From Bacteroidales bacterium (GTDB taxonomy: Bacteria > Bacteroidota > Bacteroidia > Bacteroidales > Bacteroidaceae), in assembly GCA_012517855.1 (NCBI GenBank), contig JAAYUD010000105.1, forward strand, positions 1-35,530: 35,530 nucleotides of DNA. The letters run 5' to 3'. The notes under the pieces are model-generated. The model was not told where the DNA came from. It saw only the letters and a list, made by a program, of their open reading frames with translations, and ran no database searches. A program made the translations under genes and the position numbers. Positions 7,459-16,703 of the stretch are shown here, one piece after another (the stretch's first letter is position 1; each line of letters begins with the position of its first letter).

Positions 7459-8679
7459 ATGAAAATACTCCATACATCCGATTGGCATTTGGGACAGTCG
7501 TTTTATAACTTTAACAGAGAAGAGGAGTTTCGCGAATTCTTCTGCCAACTTCGGACGATCATAAAAAAAGAGCAACCGGATGCGATGCTTGTATCCGGAG
7601 ATATCTTCGATGTTGCTACTCCATCAAATGCCATTGTAACAATGTACAATAAAGAGTTGCTCCGAATACAACAAGAGAACGAAGGTTTGCAGACCATCAT
7701 CACCGCAGGAAATCATGACTCACCTTCTCGGCTAGCATCTGCCGGCATACTTTGGAAAGAATTCGGAGTCACTGTAATAGGCACTCCAGTTCGAAAAAAA
7801 GGTGAGATTGACATGCAACAAATGATCGTGCCCATCTATGAAAACGGACAAATATCCGGTTGGGTATTGGCTGTGCCTTATATGCATAGCAGCAGCTATC
7901 CCGCTACCGAGAATGATTGCTATAGCGAAAGAGTGCGTGCTTTTTACAACAGGCTGTTCAATATCGCAAACGAGATGCGTACTTCGGGACAACCCATCAT
8001 AGCAATGGGGCATCTGACCATGACGAACAGTGATTTGACGGGACATGATGTAGCAATAGGAGCCATGGACAGCGTTCCGGTAGACATTTGGGACGATGGC
8101 ATCGCCTATGTCGCATTGGGACATATACACCATGCGCAGCACATAGGAGCAGACAACGTACGTTACAGTGGATCTGTATTACCGATGAGCTTTGACGAGA
8201 ACTATCCGCACAGCGTAACAATAGTAGAATTTGAGAAAGAACGGATGTCTACGGTACGAAAGATAGAAATCAATCCGCCGATCGCCATATGTACCATACC
8301 CGAGAAACCTGCGCCATTCGAGGAAGTAAAGGAAGTCTTATCAAACTATCCCGATGATAAGCCGGCATATCTACGAGCCAATATTCTGTCAGAAGGGGTA
8401 ATGCCTACAGATATGTTCGATGAAGCCAATTCGTGTCTGAAAGATAAAACCAAATTAAGACTCTGTAGATTGTTGCAAGTAAGGAAACAGCAAGAGACTC
8501 CTGAAGAAGACGGCAATATGATTCACTCGCTAGACGAATTGAGAAAGATCTCGCCCATAGAAGTTGCCAAAAGGAGCTACAAGATAAAAAGACAAGAAGA
8601 AATGCCTGAAGAGTTAATCGAATGTATGAAAGAAGCCGTCGAAGAAGGGGCTACAGAGACAAAGGAGGATGAACAATGA
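7459..8679 (+). CDS. sbcD: SbcD, nuclease subunit of the SbcCD (Mre11-Rad50 type) complex
   Basis: 406-residue Mre11-type metallophosphoesterase. Metal-binding motifs are intact and in order: SDWHLG (Asp8, His10), SGDIFD (Asp48), GNHDSP (Asn85, His86, Asp87), GHLTM (His185) and GHIHHAQ (His222, His224). With SbcC it cuts hairpins and protein-blocked ends of double-stranded DNA in the cytoplasm, limiting long palindromes and replication-born breaks. Its last four bases overlap the start of sbcC (ATGA at 8676-8679), so the two are translationally coupled. The upstream region has only a poor -7-like TATCTTAG near 7432. This and the next gene form a complete pair. Confidence 0.96.
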   Translation: MKILHTSDWHLGQSFYNFNREEEFREFFCQLRTIIKKEQPDAMLVSGDIFDVATPSNAIVTMYNKELLRIQQENEGLQTIITAGNHDSPSRLASAGILWKEFGVTVIGTPVRKKGEIDMQQMIVPIYENGQISGWVLAVPYMHSSSYPATENDCYSERVRAFYNRLFNIANEMRTSGQPIIAMGHLTMTNSDLTGHDVAIGAMDSVPVDIWDDGIAYVALGHIHHAQHIGADNVRYSGSVLPMSFDENYPHSVTIVEFEKERMSTVRKIEINPPIAICTIPEKPAPFEEVKEVLSNYPDDKPAYLRANILSEGVMPTDMFDEANSCLKDKTKLRLCRLLQVRKQQETPEEDGNMIHSLDELRKISPIEVAKRSYKIKRQEEMPEELIECMKEAVEEGATETKEDEQ

Positions 8680-11600
8680 AACTGCTGAAGCTGGAAATTC
8701 ACAATATAACATCGATCACTCAATCGACAATAGACTTTGAGAATAGTATCATCGCACGCGAGCCACTATTCCTTATATGCGGTGAGACGGGAGCAGGAAA
8801 AAGCACCATACTCAACACTATCTGCATGGCACTCTACAATAAAGTACCGACCATGCCCAATAGTAATGAATATTACGAAGACCGAAAGGTAGGCGATTTA
8901 AGTAACTTCCTGAGAAAAGGAACCGGTGAAGGTTACATCCATCTACTTTTTGAAGAAGGCGGAGTGAGGTACGAAGCGGATTGGATGATACGCAGAGCGC
9001 ACAATAAGCCGAGCGGTAAACTCCAAAAGATAGAGCGCCTATTGAGAAATCTAAATACCGACGAAACAATAGCAACAAAGGTAGATGAAGTAAATATCCG
9101 AATTAAAGACATTATCGGATTGGACTTTGAGCGTTTCACAAGAATGTTTATGTTGGCGCAAGGACAATTCAACAAGTTTCTTACGGCAGACGAAAAAGAG
9201 AAATCGAATATATTGGAGTCATTGACTCAGATGGATATTTACAATAAGACCGGAAACTATATCCACAACAAAAAGATCCAAGTAGAGGCAGAACTGTATC
9301 AAACAAGACAACGCATAGAAGCTATTCATCTACTCACCGATGAAGAAAAAGAAGAGAAACTCACACAAATAGCCTCAACAAAAAGCGACATCGAAAACTT
9401 AAACATAGAGATTGAGGGAATAGAGGCTAAAATAACATGGAAGCAATCGTTCATAGAATACCAGTCAGAACTCGATGACGTACAGAACGAATTCGAGAAG
9501 ATTGGCTTATTGATGAATAGTGAGGAGAATACCAGAAAGTTACACGAAGTGCAGCTATGGGATGATACAGTGAAACTAAGACAATGCCTGCAAGACATCA
9601 TCAAGCAGCAAGAGACGAACAGAAAGCACGCAGAATCTGTCGCCGTTTATCAAAAAGACTACATTCGCTACATTTCGTTATTGGGAAGAGCCAGACAGGA
9701 ATTGTCTCTTAAGAAACAAGAGTTGGATCGAAAAGAAGAAGATTGGAATAGATTGAGAGCCAATGAAAAGGTGTATGAAAACCAACAAACGATTGTTGCA
9801 GAATTGGGTGCTATAACGCAGTTGGAAAGAGACATCAGCGAATATAAAGAAAAGAACGAATCGATAGACAAACAAACAATTACTTGGAACAAGACACTGA
9901 AAGAGATCGAAGATAAACGCAATAGTTTATCGGACAAAGTCCTTGAACAAAAGACACTGTGCGATAGCAAACAACGAGAAATTGAAAAATCGAACAAAGA
10001 AGAACTACAGCAAAAGCGAAATGCCCTATCGATAGAACTTACAGATCTTGAATCGGCAAAAGCCAAATGGGGTACAGCATCTACAGCTGCCAAAGCACTG
10101 CAAGAGGCACAAAATAAAATAACAAATTTAAGATCCGAATGTACAAAGCTGAAGCAAGAAGCCGACATTGCTCAGAAAAAGAGCGAAAGTGCTAAAAAGA
10201 TATATAAAGTCCAACTAGAGGCATTCGAAACTAAAAAACTAACAATTGATGAGTGTGCCAAACTACTTCGCAAATCGCTTAAAGCAGGAGAGCCCTGTCC
10301 GATATGTGGCAGTCTGGAACACAGCGTTCAACCCGAAACCATTTTAATTGGGTTGTACGAACAAGCTAAACAGATGCGTGACGATGCAGAAAAAGAAAAG
10401 GACAAAGCCCAACAACAATTAGCTATAGCAACGAGCAACATAGAATTGAAGGAGAAAGAATTAAGAAATACGCAAGACACTATTCTACCTCAACTAATAT
10501 CAAGTAAGACAAATGCAGATAGGGAATGGCAACTTTTCTATGACAAATACACACCCAAGCTATCCTTCGAAGACAGTCTGCAAGCATTGGTAGAAGCTCA
10601 GCAAACAAGAGCCCAGCGCATCAAAGCCATCGATACCAATTTAAATGGTATAAAAGAGCAGGAATTGGCCTTGCAGAGACTGCAAAAAGGCTTGGAAATG
10701 TTTGAATCAGAGCTTCAGCAACGCAAAGATGCTTATAAGAATCAACTCAATTCCATTGAACGTGCCCAAGCAAATATAGAGCAAAACAAAGCATTGATCG
10801 AACGCAATATAAAGACCATCGAGAACAAAACGGCAATTCTAAACAAACTCATCGGCTGGCAAAACTGGCAAGAACGATGGACTGCCCATAAAGAACGATT
10901 TGAACAACAGCTGATGGAAGAGAGTAAGCAATACCAAAACTGCAAACTCGATCTGCCTATATTGCGCAATACCATAAACACCATAAAAAGCAATGTAGAT
11001 AGTTCCGAAAAATCTATCGAAGCAATCATGACCCTCATGCCCGATTGGAAAGATATAGAAGAAAACAATGCCGGTAACATCCAATATAAAGAAAACTTAG
11101 CCGAATTATTTTCTGCATTTGTGGCACAGATAAAAGAATCGATCAATCAAAAACGAGCAAACGAACAAGCAACACAACAGCTAAACAGCCTAAAGATAGA
11201 ACCAATTGAATATTATGAGGCTACGCACGTTGAAGAGAAGCTGGGCGAAGACGAATTGCTTGCGTTGTCGCTGTTAAAGAGTGACTTGATTAATCAATCG
11301 AGGCAAGAAACAGATGCGATAAAAGAAAAGTATATACGTGCAAAAGGCATAATAGAACAGCTCCAAGAAAGCATCAAACGATTGCAGGAACAAACGAATA
11401 AGCCCACTGAAAAAGAGACATTGGACTCATTACATGAAATTAAAAAAGAAAAAGACACGCTGAAAGGTGGGAAGCAGAGTTTGGTAGGTAGCCTGATGCA
11501 ACAGATGAACAATGACACAACATCGAGTGATGAACGAACAAAACTGCTCGAAGAATGCAATTACAAAAAAAAGAATTATGACAATTGGACAGCTCTCGAT

Positions 11601-12071
11601 ACTCTTTTCGGTCTCGATCGATTCAGCAAAGCCGCCCAACAAATTTCATTTCGTTTCTTATTGGAGAAGGCCAATCAGCACCTACGCAACCTATATCCCC
11701 GATACAGACTTCAATGTGCTCCCGAATCCTTTGCACTAGCTGTTGAAGATAATGAGATGGGGACTTCGAGACCATGCACAACACTCTCGGGAGGCGAAAG
11801 TTTCATCGTTTCTCTAGCCTTAGCCTTGGGACTATCTTCCCTATCGGAAGAAAAAATTCAGATCGACACTCTGTTTATAGATGAAGGCTTCGGGACTCTT
11901 TCTTCGGACTACCTTGACACGGTGATGAAAGTACTTGAAAATCTGCACAGAACAGGAAGAAAGGTAGGCATTATCAGCCACGTAGAAATACTTCGAGAGA
12001 GGATTCCGGCACAAATACAAGTAATAAGGAAGTCGCGAACAGAAAGTGAGATAAGAGTGGCAGGAGTATAA
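8676..12071 (+). CDS. sbcC: SbcC, Rad50-type SMC ATPase subunit
   Basis: 1131 residues, standard length. The N-terminal ABC half holds Walker A GETGAGKST (36-44) and a Q-loop region (MLAQGQFNKFL). Two long antiparallel coiled coils, rich in E, K and Q, surround a zinc hook CPIC (541-544) at the apex, used for dimerisation. The C-terminal half carries the ABC signature LSGGESF (about 1036), Walker B with catalytic Glu (DTLFIDEGFGTL, about 1063-1074) and the H-loop (GIISHVEIL). ATP-driven clamping by SbcC positions SbcD on DNA ends. It starts inside the sbcD stop (ATGA). No truncation or frameshift is seen. Confidence 0.96.
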   Translation: MKLLKLEIHNITSITQSTIDFENSIIAREPLFLICGETGAGKSTILNTICMALYNKVPTMPNSNEYYEDRKVGDLSNFLRKGTGEGYIHLLFEEGGVRYEADWMIRRAHNKPSGKLQKIERLLRNLNTDETIATKVDEVNIRIKDIIGLDFERFTRMFMLAQGQFNKFLTADEKEKSNILESLTQMDIYNKTGNYIHNKKIQVEAELYQTRQRIEAIHLLTDEEKEEKLTQIASTKSDIENLNIEIEGIEAKITWKQSFIEYQSELDDVQNEFEKIGLLMNSEENTRKLHEVQLWDDTVKLRQCLQDIIKQQETNRKHAESVAVYQKDYIRYISLLGRARQELSLKKQELDRKEEDWNRLRANEKVYENQQTIVAELGAITQLERDISEYKEKNESIDKQTITWNKTLKEIEDKRNSLSDKVLEQKTLCDSKQREIEKSNKEELQQKRNALSIELTDLESAKAKWGTASTAAKALQEAQNKITNLRSECTKLKQEADIAQKKSESAKKIYKVQLEAFETKKLTIDECAKLLRKSLKAGEPCPICGSLEHSVQPETILIGLYEQAKQMRDDAEKEKDKAQQQLAIATSNIELKEKELRNTQDTILPQLISSKTNADREWQLFYDKYTPKLSFEDSLQALVEAQQTRAQRIKAIDTNLNGIKEQELALQRLQKGLEMFESELQQRKDAYKNQLNSIERAQANIEQNKALIERNIKTIENKTAILNKLIGWQNWQERWTAHKERFEQQLMEESKQYQNCKLDLPILRNTINTIKSNVDSSEKSIEAIMTLMPDWKDIEENNAGNIQYKENLAELFSAFVAQIKESINQKRANEQATQQLNSLKIEPIEYYEATHVEEKLGEDELLALSLLKSDLINQSRQETDAIKEKYIRAKGIIEQLQESIKRLQEQTNKPTEKETLDSLHEIKKEKDTLKGGKQSLVGSLMQQMNNDTTSSDERTKLLEECNYKKKNYDNWTALDTLFGLDRFSKAAQQISFRFLLEKANQHLRNLYPRYRLQCAPESFALAVEDNEMGTSRPCTTLSGGESFIVSLALALGLSSLSEEKIQIDTLFIDEGFGTLSSDYLDTVMKVLENLHRTGRKVGIISHVEILRERIPAQIQVIRKSRTESEIRVAGV

Positions 12072-12177
12072 ATAAATAACAAACCATGCAACTTTTTATT
12101 CCTTTATTCAGTCTAACAAAAGAGAAGATTATTATATAAAAACAGTTCTTATTTATAACAAACAAATATTCATCATT

Positions 12178-12519
12178 ATGGATGCACAAAAAGTAGACAT
12201 GTTTATCATGACCAACGGAAAGTATTTTCCAGAAGAATCATTACCTATGATCCACGACCATTTAGCAAACCTCGACGATAGCAAATGGAGTCAATTATCC
12301 ATGCTACAATTCAAAAGCACTTTAACAGCTATTATTCTTTCTGTTTTAGTAGGAGCTCTAGGAATTGATAGATTCTATCTGGGACATATAGGTTTAGGCA
12401 TAGGTAAACTGATCACTTGTGGCGGACTCGGCATATGGACAATTGTAGATTGGTTTTTAATAATGGATGCAGCAAAATCGGAAAACTATAAAAAGCTGAT
12501 TGTAACGATGGCTTTTTAA
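12178..12519 (+). CDS. TM2-domain membrane protein
   Basis: 113 residues. A soluble N-terminal ~45 residues (MDAQKVDMFIMTNGKYFPEE...) precedes a TM2 domain: helix about 48-66, the conserved GIDRFYLGHIGLGIGKL loop (62-78, carrying the DRF-type motif), and a second helix ending in WTIVDWFLIMDA. TM2 proteins are small inner-membrane proteins of unknown function. The stop and the next gene's start overlap as TAATG, so the following DUF2752 gene is translationally coupled; this pairing is frequent in Bacteroidota and suggests a shared role. The ~105-nt gap after sbcC contains no clear promoter or terminator. Confidence 0.88.
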   Translation: MDAQKVDMFIMTNGKYFPEESLPMIHDHLANLDDSKWSQLSMLQFKSTLTAIILSVLVGALGIDRFYLGHIGLGIGKLITCGGLGIWTIVDWFLIMDAAKSENYKKLIVTMAF

Positions 12520-12923
12520 TGAATTCCCGTCAGTTATATATTCTCTTTACAGCACTCTGCATAGGAGGTTATAGTTGGTTATTTTATTCTTTCAGTTTAG
12601 GACAACGGGCAGATATTATCCTCTGCCCCTCTAAACTGTTTTTTCATCTTTCCTGCCCGGGATGTGGTACAACACGTGCCTGCATTTACCTCTGCCAAGG
12701 GCATATTGGCAAAGCGCTACTTCTTAACCCTAATTGCCTGATTGTTCTCGCAGCAAGCTGTATCCTACCTATCCTACTGATACATGATTTCGTTTTAAGA
12801 CGACACTTATTGGTCGATGTGTACAAATACATAGAAGGCAAATTACACAAACCCTACTTTTGGATACCAATCTTGATCTTCGAATCTCTCATTTGGATTC
12901 ACAATTTAATTTTGGGGATATAA
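12519..12923 (+). CDS. DUF2752 membrane protein
   Basis: 134 residues with about three membrane helices (roughly 7-25, 72-92, 112-131). The family hallmark CPGCGTTRA is at 46-54 on the outer side of the first helix: two Cys in CxxC form plus Thr-Thr-Arg. Function is not known; the Cys pair could bind a metal or form a disulfide. It begins one base inside the TM2 gene's stop (TAATG). The gene downstream, kup, points the other way. Confidence 0.85.
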   Translation: MNSRQLYILFTALCIGGYSWLFYSFSLGQRADIILCPSKLFFHLSCPGCGTTRACIYLCQGHIGKALLLNPNCLIVLAASCILPILLIHDFVLRRHLLVDVYKYIEGKLHKPYFWIPILIFESLIWIHNLILGI

Positions 12924-12942
12924 GTTCGCTTAAGTTCGGTTT

Positions 12943-13062
12943 CAGACGTATGTCGCAGCCATAACTAACAGAAGTTACTGCGGTAACTAACGTTAGTTGT
13001 CATGATAACTAACGTTAGTTTCTTCTACAACATCCGTTAGTTATGGCGGCGACATACGTCTG
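12943..13062. repeat. Long inverted repeat enclosing a 22-bp-periodic palindrome array
   Basis: Arms 12943-12969 and 13036-13062 are 27 bp each and match at 26 positions. TAACTAAC occurs at 12962, 12984 and 13006, and GTTAGTT at 12992, 13014 and 13036; both series have a period of exactly 22 bp and are mirror-symmetric about 13002.5. Two perfect 14-bp palindromes AACTAACGTTAGTT result (12985-12998 and 13007-13020). The element lies between two convergent genes (DUF2752 and kup). It could be a two-way terminator, a MITE-like repeat, or a cooperative protein-binding site. Confidence 0.85.
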
Positions 13063-13080
13063 TTTTGGAGGACTGTAGTT

Positions 13081-13107
13081 CCCTAAAAAAGGTAGACTAC
13101 TTTAGGG
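13081..13107. repeat. Short inverted repeat near the 3' end of kup
   Basis: CCCTAAA (13081-13087) pairs with TTTAGGG (13101-13107) around a 13-nt loop. It may help end the kup transcript read from the right, but there is no clean T run after it. Nothing else recognisable lies between 13108 and 13215 apart from a motif shared with 24694-24723 (see findings). Confidence 0.4.
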
Positions 13108-13215
13108 CACCTGAGAAAACAAACATACGACGGTATCTTCAGAGAGATTGTTTCATCCCGCTACAAACATTCAAAATGCAGACAATCGTAAGTTTAGCGA
13201 CAAAGTTTAAGCAAA

Positions 13216-15150
13216 TTATTCAAGCGTTTTAAGAGGCACATATTCCAACGTTACGACAGAAGGATCAAGATCGAGCATTTGAGTATCGGATGTGGCACAA
13301 CGTTTGATCCAATAATACAGTAGCAAGATCGTTTTCTTATAAGCCGGCAATTGAATATTACGGGCAAAACGATTGACAACTACAAAGCGAAAATCGCCTT
13401 CAACACCTCGTTTACGAAGAGAAGGATACCTACTCAACAAATCGACCTGTCCTTTTTCGGCCATCTCTGCACAAATACGATGAACAAAACGATCCATGTG
13501 CACTCCCTGTTTAAAACCGGAGTATACATCAAGGCGAAACATCTTGCCCGGAACAAATGTTGTCACATCATATTTAAAGAAATAGGGTTCGTCGCTACGA
13601 TATAGATACACAAACCAGTAAGTATCGGCACGTTTGGGTTGTTTATTAACAAGAGAATATGCTATTTTGCTCTCAATGTCATCATTGTACTTCGCCCGGG
13701 TAACATATACCAAATGAGTTGCAAATTTAGGAATAGTCTTATCTTCGCAGACCTCTTTGAGCGTATCAATAATAGGCGCAATAGGTTCGTATTTGGAATA
13801 ATGATTTTTAATGCGGCGCCCATTATACCAACTAAACATCAAAAAGAAGATACAGCCAGCAATAAGTATTGTAACCCAACCACCATGAGAGAATTTAAAC
13901 ATATTGGCAATGAAGAATCCAGACTCAATGGTAATGAAAAAAGATGTGAGTGGTATACTTATCCACATCGAATAGCGCTTGAAATGGAAATAGATAAAAA
14001 GCAATAATGTGGTCGACAACATGGTAATGGTAATAGACAACCCGTATGCCGCCTCCATATTCGAAGAAGACCCGAAAACGAGTACAATAATAATGCAAAG
14101 CACCATTAATGTATAATTTATTTGAGGAATAAACATCTGCCCCTTTACTTGAGTAGGATATTTAATGCGAATGTTGGGCCAAAGATCCAACGATATAGCT
14201 TCGCTGACAATCGTAAACGAGCCGCTAATAAGTGCTTGGCTGGCAATAATTGCAGCCAAAGTAGCCATTATCACTCCGACCAGAGTAAACCAAGACGGCA
14301 TAATACCAAAGAAAGGATTTGCGCCAGATGCAACTTCAGCCGGATGCTTCAATATCCAAGCTCCCTGCCCCAGATAATTAATAATTAAAGTAGACTTGAC
14401 AAATATCCACGAGATACGAATGTTGTGCAATCCGCAATGACCCAAATCGGAATAAAGGGCCTCTGCTCCAGTTGTACAAAGGAATACGGCACCCAATATA
14501 ATAAAAGCATCGGGAACATCTATCAACACTTTAATCGCATAGTAAGGGTTAAAAGCCTTGATGATAGCGGGATATTGAAAAAACGAGAAAATACCCAGTG
14601 CTCCCAGCATGAGAAACCAGATAAACATCACCTTGCCAAAAGATTTGCCGAGACGGGCAGTGCCCAAAGGCTGAATAAGGAACAATGCCAAAATGATGAT
14701 GACAACAACAAACTCTACAGGAATAGACGGAAACAAATGTCCAAGTCCTTCGACAGACGAAGTCACTGTAATAGCAGGGGTGATAACCCCATCAGCGAGC
14801 AACGTAGCAGCTCCTATGATAGCAATGACGTAAGTCCACCGATATTTTTTTCGGATAAGAGCAAACAGAGAAAGAATTCCTCCCTCACCTTTATTATCAG
14901 CTCGAAGTGTCACAATAACATACTTAACAGTAGTCTGTATCGTTAATGTCCAGATAACGCAAGATATAGATCCGATTATATAATCGGGTTTTGTATAGAG
15001 CCGTCCCGGAAGTAGTCCTGTAACGATAGCTTTCATTACATATAAAGGGGAAGTACCTATATCTCCATAAACAATACCTATCGCCATAAAAATACCCATC
15101 AATCCGAAAGGCACTATGCGCTCTTGTTTGCAACTGTTTCCTAAAAACAT
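13216..15150 (-). CDS. kup: Kup/Trk-family low-affinity potassium transporter
   Basis: 644 residues, usual Kup length. The N-terminal ~430 residues form about 12 membrane helices, opening with the family signature GIVYGDIGTSPLYVMKAI, followed by DNKGEGGILSLFALIRK, and a later GAEALYSDLGHCG block. The remaining ~200 residues are cytoplasmic (THLVYVTRAKYNDDIESKI..., PSVVTLEYVPLKTLE). It imports K+ with protons across the inner membrane. It stands alone: convergent with the DUF2752 gene on one side, 56 nt after miaA on the other. A minus-strand TAATTTTG box at 15182-15189 fits a promoter -7 element about 30 nt before the start, without an obvious -33 partner. Confidence 0.95.
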   Translation of the reverse strand: MFLGNSCKQERIVPFGLMGIFMAIGIVYGDIGTSPLYVMKAIVTGLLPGRLYTKPDYIIGSISCVIWTLTIQTTVKYVIVTLRADNKGEGGILSLFALIRKKYRWTYVIAIIGAATLLADGVITPAITVTSSVEGLGHLFPSIPVEFVVVIIILALFLIQPLGTARLGKSFGKVMFIWFLMLGALGIFSFFQYPAIIKAFNPYYAIKVLIDVPDAFIILGAVFLCTTGAEALYSDLGHCGLHNIRISWIFVKSTLIINYLGQGAWILKHPAEVASGANPFFGIMPSWFTLVGVIMATLAAIIASQALISGSFTIVSEAISLDLWPNIRIKYPTQVKGQMFIPQINYTLMVLCIIIVLVFGSSSNMEAAYGLSITITMLSTTLLLFIYFHFKRYSMWISIPLTSFFITIESGFFIANMFKFSHGGWVTILIAGCIFFLMFSWYNGRRIKNHYSKYEPIAPIIDTLKEVCEDKTIPKFATHLVYVTRAKYNDDIESKIAYSLVNKQPKRADTYWFVYLYRSDEPYFFKYDVTTFVPGKMFRLDVYSGFKQGVHMDRFVHRICAEMAEKGQVDLLSRYPSLRKRGVEGDFRFVVVNRFARNIQLPAYKKTILLLYYWIKRCATSDTQMLDLDPSVVTLEYVPLKTLE

Positions 15151-15181
15151 AGCGATAAAATAAGAATTAATAAATCGGCTG

Positions 15182-15189
15182 CAAAATTA
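15182..15189 (-). promoter_or_regulatory. Candidate -7 box for kup
   Basis: TAATTTTG on the minus strand fits TAnnTTTG and sits 31 nt upstream of the kup ATG. The same box in the same sequence context lies upstream of prfA (23325-23332). I see no TTTG 19-21 nt further up. Confidence 0.4.
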
Positions 15190-15206
15190 CACATTTAATA
15201 TGACAG

Positions 15207-16151
15207 TTATATACTATTTCTTTGAAATATAATAGACGATATGTAGTCTATAATCTCCTTTTTGTCATTTTCGGGATGAAACCAATGTATACTATCATCT
15301 TTCTTATACCATGTCATCTGCTTTCGAGAATAAATGCGAGAATTCTGCTTTATCTTCTCTATCGCAAAAGGTAGCGTCCACGTTCCGTCCAAATAATTGA
15401 AGAGCTCTTTGTATCCTACCGTATTAAGAGAATTGCTTGCCCGATAAGGATAAACCCGACGCACTTCGTCAAGAAGTCCTTGCTCCATCATTTTATCTAC
15501 CCGCTGGTTGATACGTTCATAAAGTTCTTCGCGAGGACGAGTCAATCCAATTTTCAATATATCAAATGAACGTTTTTTATTAGGACGAGTTCGTAGTGAA
15601 CTGTAAGTCGCTCCAGTAGTATAGCAGATCTCCAACGCATGAATGACCCTCTTTGGATTCTTCAAGTCAACTTGCCTATAATACTCCGGATCACGAAGTT
15701 TCAACTCAGCACACAAATGATCCAATCCCTCATCCCTATAACGCTGTTTTATCATAGTACGTACATCTTCCGGAATATTAGGAATATCATCAATTCCCTT
15801 ACATACAGCATCGATATACATCATCGAGCCTCCGGTCATGATTACGGTTTCTTTTTCTCCAAAAAGTGTATTAAGAAGTGCAATTACTTCCGACTCAAAG
15901 CGTGCAGCACTATAATAATCATCGAGCTTGAGAGTACCTACAAAATGATGCTTTACCATTGCCAGTTGCTCCATGGTAGGTGCCGCCGTACCTATCTTCA
16001 AATCGGCATAAAGCTGACGTGAATCAGCTGATATAATATCTGTATGAAGCAATTGGGCAAGGCGAATACTGATTTCTGTCTTGCCCACTCCTGTAGGTCC
16101 TATCAATACGAGAAGTGTAGGCTTTTTTCTAGAAGGAATTGTTTTCTCCAT
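15207..16151 (-). CDS. miaA: tRNA dimethylallyltransferase MiaA
   Basis: 314 residues. P-loop GPTGVGKT (18-25), then ADSRQLY (catalytic Asp region, about 41-47), [14 protein letters not shown] and [11 protein letters not shown], all typical of MiaA. It transfers a dimethylallyl group from DMAPP to N6 of A37 in tRNAs reading codons that begin with U; the tRNA-Phe in this window, which has A37, should be a substrate. The ATG at 16151 lies inside the end of the preceding pRiA4b-like gene (overlap 16129-16151), so translation is probably coupled. It is the last gene of the minus-strand lpx run. Confidence 0.95.
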   Translation of the reverse strand: MEKTIPSRKKPTLLVLIGPTGVGKTEISIRLAQLLHTDIISADSRQLYADLKIGTAAPTMEQLAMVKHHFVGTLKLDDYYSAARFESEVIALLNTLFGEKETVIMTGGSMMYIDAVCKGIDDIPNIPEDVRTMIKQRYRDEGLDHLCAELKLRDPEYYRQVDLKNPKRVIHALEICYTTGATYSSLRTRPNKKRSFDILKIGLTRPREELYERINQRVDKMMEQGLLDEVRRVYPYRASNSLNTVGYKELFNYLDGTWTLPFAIEKIKQNSRIYSRKQMTWYKKDDSIHWFHPENDKKEIIDYISSIIFQRNSI

Positions 16152-16680
16152 CTACTCCAAATCCCTCTTGGTCAAGATCTTCTTCGTTATATTCATTATC
16201 TCCATAGAAGTTCTCGCCCAAATCATCCGTCACACTGTTTAGATTAATGGATGAGACATTTTCATCAAAATCGACCTTTTGTTTAGGAGGTTCGCCTTCC
16301 GAACGAACACATTTGGCTTCTTTAATCTCTTTATGGGTAACAAAATCTGCAAGTTCAATAAAAAAGCTACGTTCCGTAAGAACGTCAAAGACATAAGTCA
16401 ATTTTTGTTTTTTCTCTTCAATAAAATCACTCAAACGAGTATCTTTCATCGTATACGATTCTTCTTCACTATATGAATCATCCATTCTTTCGAATGTAAT
16501 TTCCCTTTCGCGTTCCCAATTCTCATCGCAGATAAAAAAGGAAGTCAGTTCGTCATCGGCATAACCCACACTTTTAAGAATTGCTACATGAAAATCATAA
16601 AATGTAGCATCCGGATCAATTTCAATCTCACGGACGAAGTCATCTGACTCGTCGGATACCAATCTAAATTTATAAATCAT
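16129..16680 (-). CDS. pRiA4b ORF-3-like / IS1096 passenger TnpR-like protein
   Basis: 183 residues, highly acidic. The N-terminal half ([40 protein letters not shown], then [16 protein letters not shown] and [28 protein letters not shown]) matches the plasmid pRiA4b ORF-3 family. The C-terminal ~45 residues are Asp/Glu/Asn-rich and look disordered. The family name comes from a mobile element, but nothing here suggests mobility: the gene is tightly packed, 23 nt after lpxA and overlapping miaA by 23 bp, in an order I associate with Bacteroidota chromosomes. Function unknown. Confidence 0.82.
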   Translation of the reverse strand: MIYKFRLVSDESDDFVREIEIDPDATFYDFHVAILKSVGYADDELTSFFICDENWEREREITFERMDDSYSEEESYTMKDTRLSDFIEEKKQKLTYVFDVLTERSFFIELADFVTHKEIKEAKCVRSEGEPPKQKVDFDENVSSINLNSVTDDLGENFYGDNEYNEEDLDQEGFGVDGENNSF

Positions 16681-16703
16681 ATCAGTTCTTTTAAAATCTT
16701 TTC

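Noticed and set aside
12962-13042. CRISPR array, because of regular short repeats
   Set aside because: Units are only 7-8 bp with a 22-bp period, are symmetric, and there are no cas genes; this is a palindrome array.
14425-14946. 173-codon plus-strand frame
   Set aside because: It is a shadow of the membrane-spanning part of kup on the opposite strand; its composition is a mirror of hydrophobic codons.
16129-16680. Insertion sequence, because the family is called IS1096 passenger/TnpR-like
   Set aside because: There is no transposase, no inverted ends and no target duplication, and the gene is packed inside a housekeeping run.
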